Shown here one piece after another: positions 61,126 to 64,000 of a stretch of DNA of 64,000 nucleotides. The notes below the pieces were generated by a model, which had not been told where the DNA came from, ran no database searches, and was given only the letters and a program-made list of their open reading frames with translations. The DNA is from Gamsiella multidivaricata (lineage: Eukaryota > Mortierellomycota > Mortierellomycetes > Mortierellales > Mortierellaceae): contig NW_026251715.1 of NCBI RefSeq assembly GCF_025024155.1, positions 248,001 to 312,000 on the forward strand, in the 5' to 3' direction. The first letter of the stretch is position 1, and each line of letters opens with the position of its first letter. The position numbers and the translations under genes are program-made.

Positions 61126-62784
61126 TTACTTGAAGGCCTTTCCGTCAGAGATGGGCTTGCCATCGATAGAACCCTCCCAGGCAAAGACCTGGTTGATCTT
61201 CTCCTTCTCGGCATCGTCAACGTTGACCTTGACCCAGGTGTAGGAGTCGTAGTCAGCGGCATCAGTGATCTCCTCGATCATCTCATCGGCATTGCCGCGG
61301 ACGATGAAGTAACCGGTGATGATGTTGGCGTTGTCCTCACCAGCGACGACCAAGCATCCGAAGGCATACTTGCGGGCACGCTCGAGACGGTTCATCAAAC
61401 CACCAGCCAAGTTGTTGGACATGTAAAGCTTGGTCAACTCGTCGTTGTACTTGTAGTCGACCTTCCAGATCGAGTAGTCGGCGGAGAGGTCGATGTTCTC
61501 CCACAACCACTTCATGGCGACGGGGGTATCGTTGTTAGAGTACTGGCGCTTCCACTCATCCAAGGGCATCTTGGCGGCGGGCAAGAGGTCCAACTTGGAC
61601 TTGGGCTTGGGGGCATCCTCGAAGGTCTCCTCGGGCTCCTCCTCGGGCTCCTTAGCCTTGGGCTTCTTCTCCTCCTTGGGCTTCTCCTCCTTGGGCTTCT
61701 TCTCCTTGGTATCCTTCTTGGGAGGAGCAAACTTAGCGGCGGTCTCGCAGAGAGTAAACTCGCCGGCGATAGCCTTGAAGTTGGACTGGTTGACGATGGT
61801 GGTGAACCAACGGGTGACAGCGGGGATGGTCTTGCGGAAATCAGCATCGAAGAGGGCCTTGAAACCAGTATAGAGGGAGGCGGCGGCGGAGATATCGGCC
61901 AAGGTGACGCGCTCGCCAACCAAATAGGTCTTCTTGATCAAGTGGTGCTCAAGGGTCTGGAGAGAGGCCTTGACACGCTCAATGGACTGGGTCTCGACGA
62001 CCTTGTTGTAGGGGACGAAGCCCCAGATGGGGTACAACCAGCTGCTGAGAAAGGGGACAACCTGGCAGTCAACAAACTGGACCCACTGCTGGATATGGGC
62101 CTCCTCGGAGTTGGAGCGGCCGACCAAGGTGGAGTCGCTCTTCAAGTGGGCGACTGTATATATTCAAGCAGACAAGTGAACGGCTAGAGGTTAGCAGATG
62201 CACAAGGACAATCATCGTTGTTGTGGAAACCGAATGCCCAAACCAATGCTGAGTTAGGAGGACGATCGAGGGCGAGCGGTTTTTTCAGAAATCAAATTCT
62301 CGACACAGTTGATTAAGTCAGGGATAACTGATTAAAAAACAAACTCATCATTCACTCGCTCTTAGCGCCCTCGGGTCCTCTATAACACCAGCAATGGGAT
62401 AATGCAGTGGGTGATCAATTGAGCACTTCAATATGTATACGTACGGTAGTAGGCGATGGCACCGGATTCGATGATGATGGTGCCGTCAGCGCCCTCGAAG
62501 GCAGGGACCTGGGAGGCTCCAAACTTGGCGAGCCACTCAGGGGTCTTGTTGGTGGTGCCCATGGTGAACTTGTCATCAACAGTGACCTCGAGACCGTTGT
62601 ACTTGGCGACAACGAGGGCCTTGAAGACACGAGGGTTCTGGGGATAGGAGTAGATGGTCTAAAATAGTCCACACACGCATGCAGATAGAAATGATCCGGT
62701 CAGCGGGATAGTTCATAGACGATTTTCGGCTTGTTTGCAAACACGACCAGAATTCTGGTGCAGATCACTTACACCGACAGACAT
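61126..62784 (-). CDS. EEF1G: Translation elongation factor 1B gamma
   Basis: Three exons on the minus strand: 62784-62773 (four codons, MSVG), 62658-62445 and 62153-61126, giving 417 residues (yeast about 415). The N-terminal glutathione-S-transferase-like fold starts TIYSYPQNPRVFKALVVAK, with ESGAIAYY at its end; the GST C-domain carries LVGERVTLADISAAASLYTG. A K/E/P-rich linker with repeated PKEEK follows. The conserved EF1-gamma C-terminal domain begins LDLLPAAKMPLDEWKRQYSN and ends WVKVNVDDAEKEKINQVFAW, GSIDGKPISDGKAFK. It scaffolds the eEF1B nucleotide exchange complex for eEF1A. Very regular C-biased codons fit a highly expressed gene. Confidence 0.97.
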
Positions 62785-63275
62785 GGTGGGAGGGATATGA
62801 GAGGAAAGGGTGAGGGATAGAAAGAGAAGAGAAGCAGAAAGAAGGACAGCGACGATGTTTATATTTCGGCGAGAAAAATCCTTCCCAGGAACCCACCAAT
62901 AACAAACAATAGTCGAAAGCCACCAGTGACATCAATTGACGAATCAAACAAAACACAGCAAACAACGCGTACAAAATGACTCTTCCTCTACGCTTATCGT
63001 CTCCGCCCCCCCTGGCATACGTGCTGCGGTGTTTGTAACAAAGGCATGCTTCGCTCCAGCACCTCGCTGCTGACACGCGCTGCAATATCAGCCTTTTTGC
63101 TGGCCAAAGCATGGGATACAAGTAACAACGGAAAGCGCGCTACCATAGGCGATGAATTCACATAGTAATGATATTCAATATGCTTTACTTCAGTTTTGTT
63201 GATATGCGAACATCCTCCTCAATGCATGCAATTGTTTTTTTGATTTTTTGAGTCTAGTGAGTACTACTCAATCCT
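62785..63275. promoter_or_regulatory. eEF1B-gamma upstream region
   Basis: 491 bp between the eEF1B-gamma start and the PRPP synthetase stop codon. Promoter expected; no clear motif. Confidence 0.4.
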
Positions 63276-63614
63276 CTACAGGTTCTTGGGTACCTGTGTG
63301 AACAGATAACTGATACTCTCGCCGTTGTGGGTTCGACGAATGGCCTCTGCCAACGTAGGGCTGATGTCCAGAATATGCAGTTTGGAGCACAAGGCACGCT
63401 TCTCGGCTGGAAGGGGGTAGGTGTTGGTGATCACGATCTTATGAACATTGGTACATTCCTCGATCTGGCGCAGCGAGTTGCCGCTGAGGATTCCATGAGT
63501 CGCAATGATGTACACTTGCTTGGCACCATGACTAACCAAGTTATCGGCAGCCTCCAGGAATGAGTGGCATCCGTCGATCATATCATCCTAACAGGGATGA
63601 ATAAGTACAAAAGG

Positions 63615-63646
<32 letters not shown>

Positions 63647-63993
63647 TGTTTGTTAGCTTCACGTTACAAACGCTTCATGATATGTCCCTTCAGTCTCGTC
63701 ATGCTTGGTCCCTTCTTCACAAAGTATATACACTTACGACAATAAAGCACACTTTGTCCTGGACATCACCCACAAGGGTCATCAACGATGTCTCGTCCGC
63801 GGCCTCAGCACGGGGGATCTCATGGCCAGTCTCAGCATCGACCATGCTATCATCATCGTCATCCTCTTCTTCAAGTCTGTTGTAAATATTCTCGGGTTTC
63901 GACAAAGAATGGTCAGGACCGTGAGCCTTTCTCGACCTGTCCATGTGAATCAACGCAAAGTCGATGTTGAGGCGATCTGCCAAAGATGTAACC
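63276..63993 (-). CDS. Ribose-phosphate pyrophosphokinase (PRPP synthetase), Prs5-like, 5' partial
   Basis: The last two exons on the minus strand are 63993-63738 and 63587-63276; earlier exons lie beyond the window end, with an acceptor CAG at 63996-63994. The part seen has VTSLADRLNIDFALIHMDR, VGDVQDKVCFIVDDMIDGC (the PRPP-binding loop region), VYIIATHGILSGNSL, VITNTYPLPAEKRA and the terminal EAIRRTHNGESISYLFTQVP. An insert of about 45 residues, very acidic (EEEDDDDDSMVDAE), sits between ALIHMDRSRK and LVGDV. Yeast Prs1 and Prs5 also have non-homologous inserts; the terminal blocks resemble Prs5. The enzyme makes PRPP for nucleotide, His and Trp synthesis. The intron 63588-63737 contains a 29-bp A run. 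Confidence 0.93.
63615..63643. repeat. 29-bp A tract in an intron
   Basis: Uninterrupted A run on the plus strand (T run in the transcript) inside the PRPP synthetase intron, where it could serve as an extended polypyrimidine tract. Confidence 0.9.
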
Positions 63994-64000
63994 CTGAAAG

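Noticed and set aside
61072..62187. A 371-residue plus-strand ORF opposite eEF1B-gamma
   Set aside because: It is the antisense shadow of a highly codon-biased gene; its L/G/V-rich repeats mirror the linker codons.

Overview
This is a eukaryotic, intron-rich fungal window. Genes carry many short GT-AG introns (mostly about 60-120 bp, a few of 300-730 bp). Coding exons favour C or G at third positions, there are frequent poly-A/T runs and Q-rich low-complexity tracts, and no operons, transposons, rRNA, tRNA or CRISPR were seen. Fungus-specific genes (a DASH subunit DAD3, a fungal-type tri-functional tRNA ligase TRL1, a GPI-anchored GH18 chitinase, a fungal LysM protein) sit beside genes more familiar from animals (an Acinus-like RNA-binding protein, the phosphorylase kinase regulatory subunit, a Slo-type potassium channel, TMEM209, SIKE). 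That mix suggests an early-diverging fungus. My best guess is Mucoromycota, probably the Mortierella group; this is inference, not proof.

Layout. 1-5.8 kb: 3' part of an Acinus-like gene (+), ribosomal protein L32 (-), queuosine salvage glycosylase QNG1 (-, nine exons). 6.1-7.6 kb: two tandem 84-residue two-EF-hand genes (+), each split directly after the ATG. 8.1-11.2 kb: a secreted LysM protein (+) convergent with a GPI-anchored GH18 chitinase (-). 12.7-18.4 kb: phosphorylase kinase alpha/beta regulatory subunit (+). 20.0-21.2 kb: C2H2 transcription factor (+). 22.4-23.8 kb: SLC35F-type transporter (-). 24.1-27.3 kb: DAD3 (-) and ALG8 (+), divergent with start codons 186 bp apart. 27.5-31.1 kb: CCT3 (-) and peptidyl-tRNA hydrolase PTH1 (+), divergent. 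31.5-34.7 kb: tRNA ligase TRL1 (-). 35.2-39.5 kb: TMEM209-like nuclear-envelope protein with a long N-terminal extension (-). 41.0-46.3 kb: Slo-family K+ channel (+). 46.3-50.6 kb: gene-poor stretch ending in a pyrimidine-rich, almost ATG-free leader. 50.6-53.8 kb: single-exon 1049-residue protein of unknown family (+). 54.2-56.3 kb: a weakly supported small gene (+), orphan ORFs (-) and an (ACT)29 array. 56.9-64.0 kb, all minus strand: DUF676 lipase, SIKE-family STRIPAK component, eEF1B-gamma, and the 3' part of a PRPP synthetase.

How the genes relate. Most are unrelated housekeeping genes. Several serve translation (RPL32, QNG1, PTH1, TRL1, eEF1B-gamma) and two deal with calcium or calcium-responsive signalling (EF-hand pair, phosphorylase kinase subunit). 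The LysM/chitinase pair concerns chitin. I reconstructed splice structures by eye, requiring GT-AG ends, kept frame and family similarity; no transcript data were available.
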